Assembly (NCBI GenBank): GCA_022842065.1
Contig: JALHQH010000034.1
Coordinates: 93,812-125,458, forward strand
Source: Caldilineaceae bacterium
Lineage (GTDB): Bacteria > Chloroflexota > Anaerolineae > Caldilineales > Caldilineaceae
Direction of reading: 5' to 3'
DNA: 31,647 nt
Of this stretch, positions 31,620-31,647 are shown in pieces. The notes under the pieces were generated by a model, which saw nothing but the letters and a program-made list of their open reading frames with translations, ran no database searches and was not told where the DNA came from. Each line of letters opens with the position of its first letter. Positions within the stretch are counted from its first letter, which is position 1. The position numbers were made by a program, and so were the translations under genes.

Positions 31620-31647
31620 GTAGGGGCACGATACATCGTGCCCCTAC
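31620..31647. repeat. Palindrome of the GTAGGGGC type, copy 2, at the window edge
   Basis: Arms of 13 bases (GTAGGGGCACGAT and its complement) flank a two-base centre. It is 26 bases downstream of the aapJ stop and may extend past the edge. It shares its ends with the palindrome after dnaE. Confidence 0.6.

Overview
The window looks like a chromosomal segment of a Chloroflexota bacterium, most likely from the Anaerolineae/Caldilineae side. This is an inference from protein style, not from a marker gene. It rests on lipoprotein solute-binding proteins with Ala/Glu/Pro-rich linkers after the lipobox Cys, a secreted multidomain protein ending in a short LPLVxR-type tail, a CpXC protein next to a CHAT fragment, and intergenic DNA full of hairpin repeats. 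No rRNA, tRNA, CRISPR array, complete IS or phage gene is visible.

Layout. At 43-1323 (minus) is a neutral-ceramidase-like hydrolase. At 1639-5706 (plus) is a large exported HzsA-like protein with two haem-binding CxxCH motifs, flanked by two hairpin elements that share CTAG termini. At 5851-12026 (minus) is a carbohydrate module: a FadR-type GntR regulator, two LplB/YtcP-type permeases, a lipoprotein sugar-binding protein and, after a terminator and a nested hairpin, a GH29 alpha-L-fucosidase. A TTGACA-17-TAAGCT promoter with a perfect TTGGTC-T-GACCAA operator just downstream suggests autorepression of the operon. At 12234-12635 is a small DsrE-family (SaoD-like) protein and at 12874-13941 an orphan ZnuA-type zinc/manganese-binding lipoprotein with a His-rich loop.

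Plus-strand housekeeping genes follow: a purine-type phosphoribosyltransferase, prfA (RF1), prmC (RF methyltransferase, with a long structured leader and an apparent TTG start) and a Cof-type HAD phosphatase. At 18651-19781 (minus) is an overlapping three-gene PIN-toxin cassette with a clear sigma-70 promoter. At 20073-20779 is a CpXC gene running into an out-of-frame CHAT caspase-like remnant. At 20833-23006 a DNA amino-methyltransferase and a PD-(D/E)xK-like protein form a probable restriction-modification pair. At 23198-28927 is dnaE, interrupted by a 425-residue intein with a LAGLIDADG homing endonuclease. The window closes with a bidirectional terminator, a membrane zinc-ribbon protein (minus) and an AapJ-type amino-acid-binding lipoprotein (plus) whose permeases would lie beyond the right edge.

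The most distinctive features are the DnaE intein, inserted four residues from the well-known cyanobacterial split-intein site; the number and variety of palindromic, MITE-like elements in the spacers, including two copies of one family with CTATACT termini; the methylase/nuclease pair; and the di-haem HzsA-like protein.
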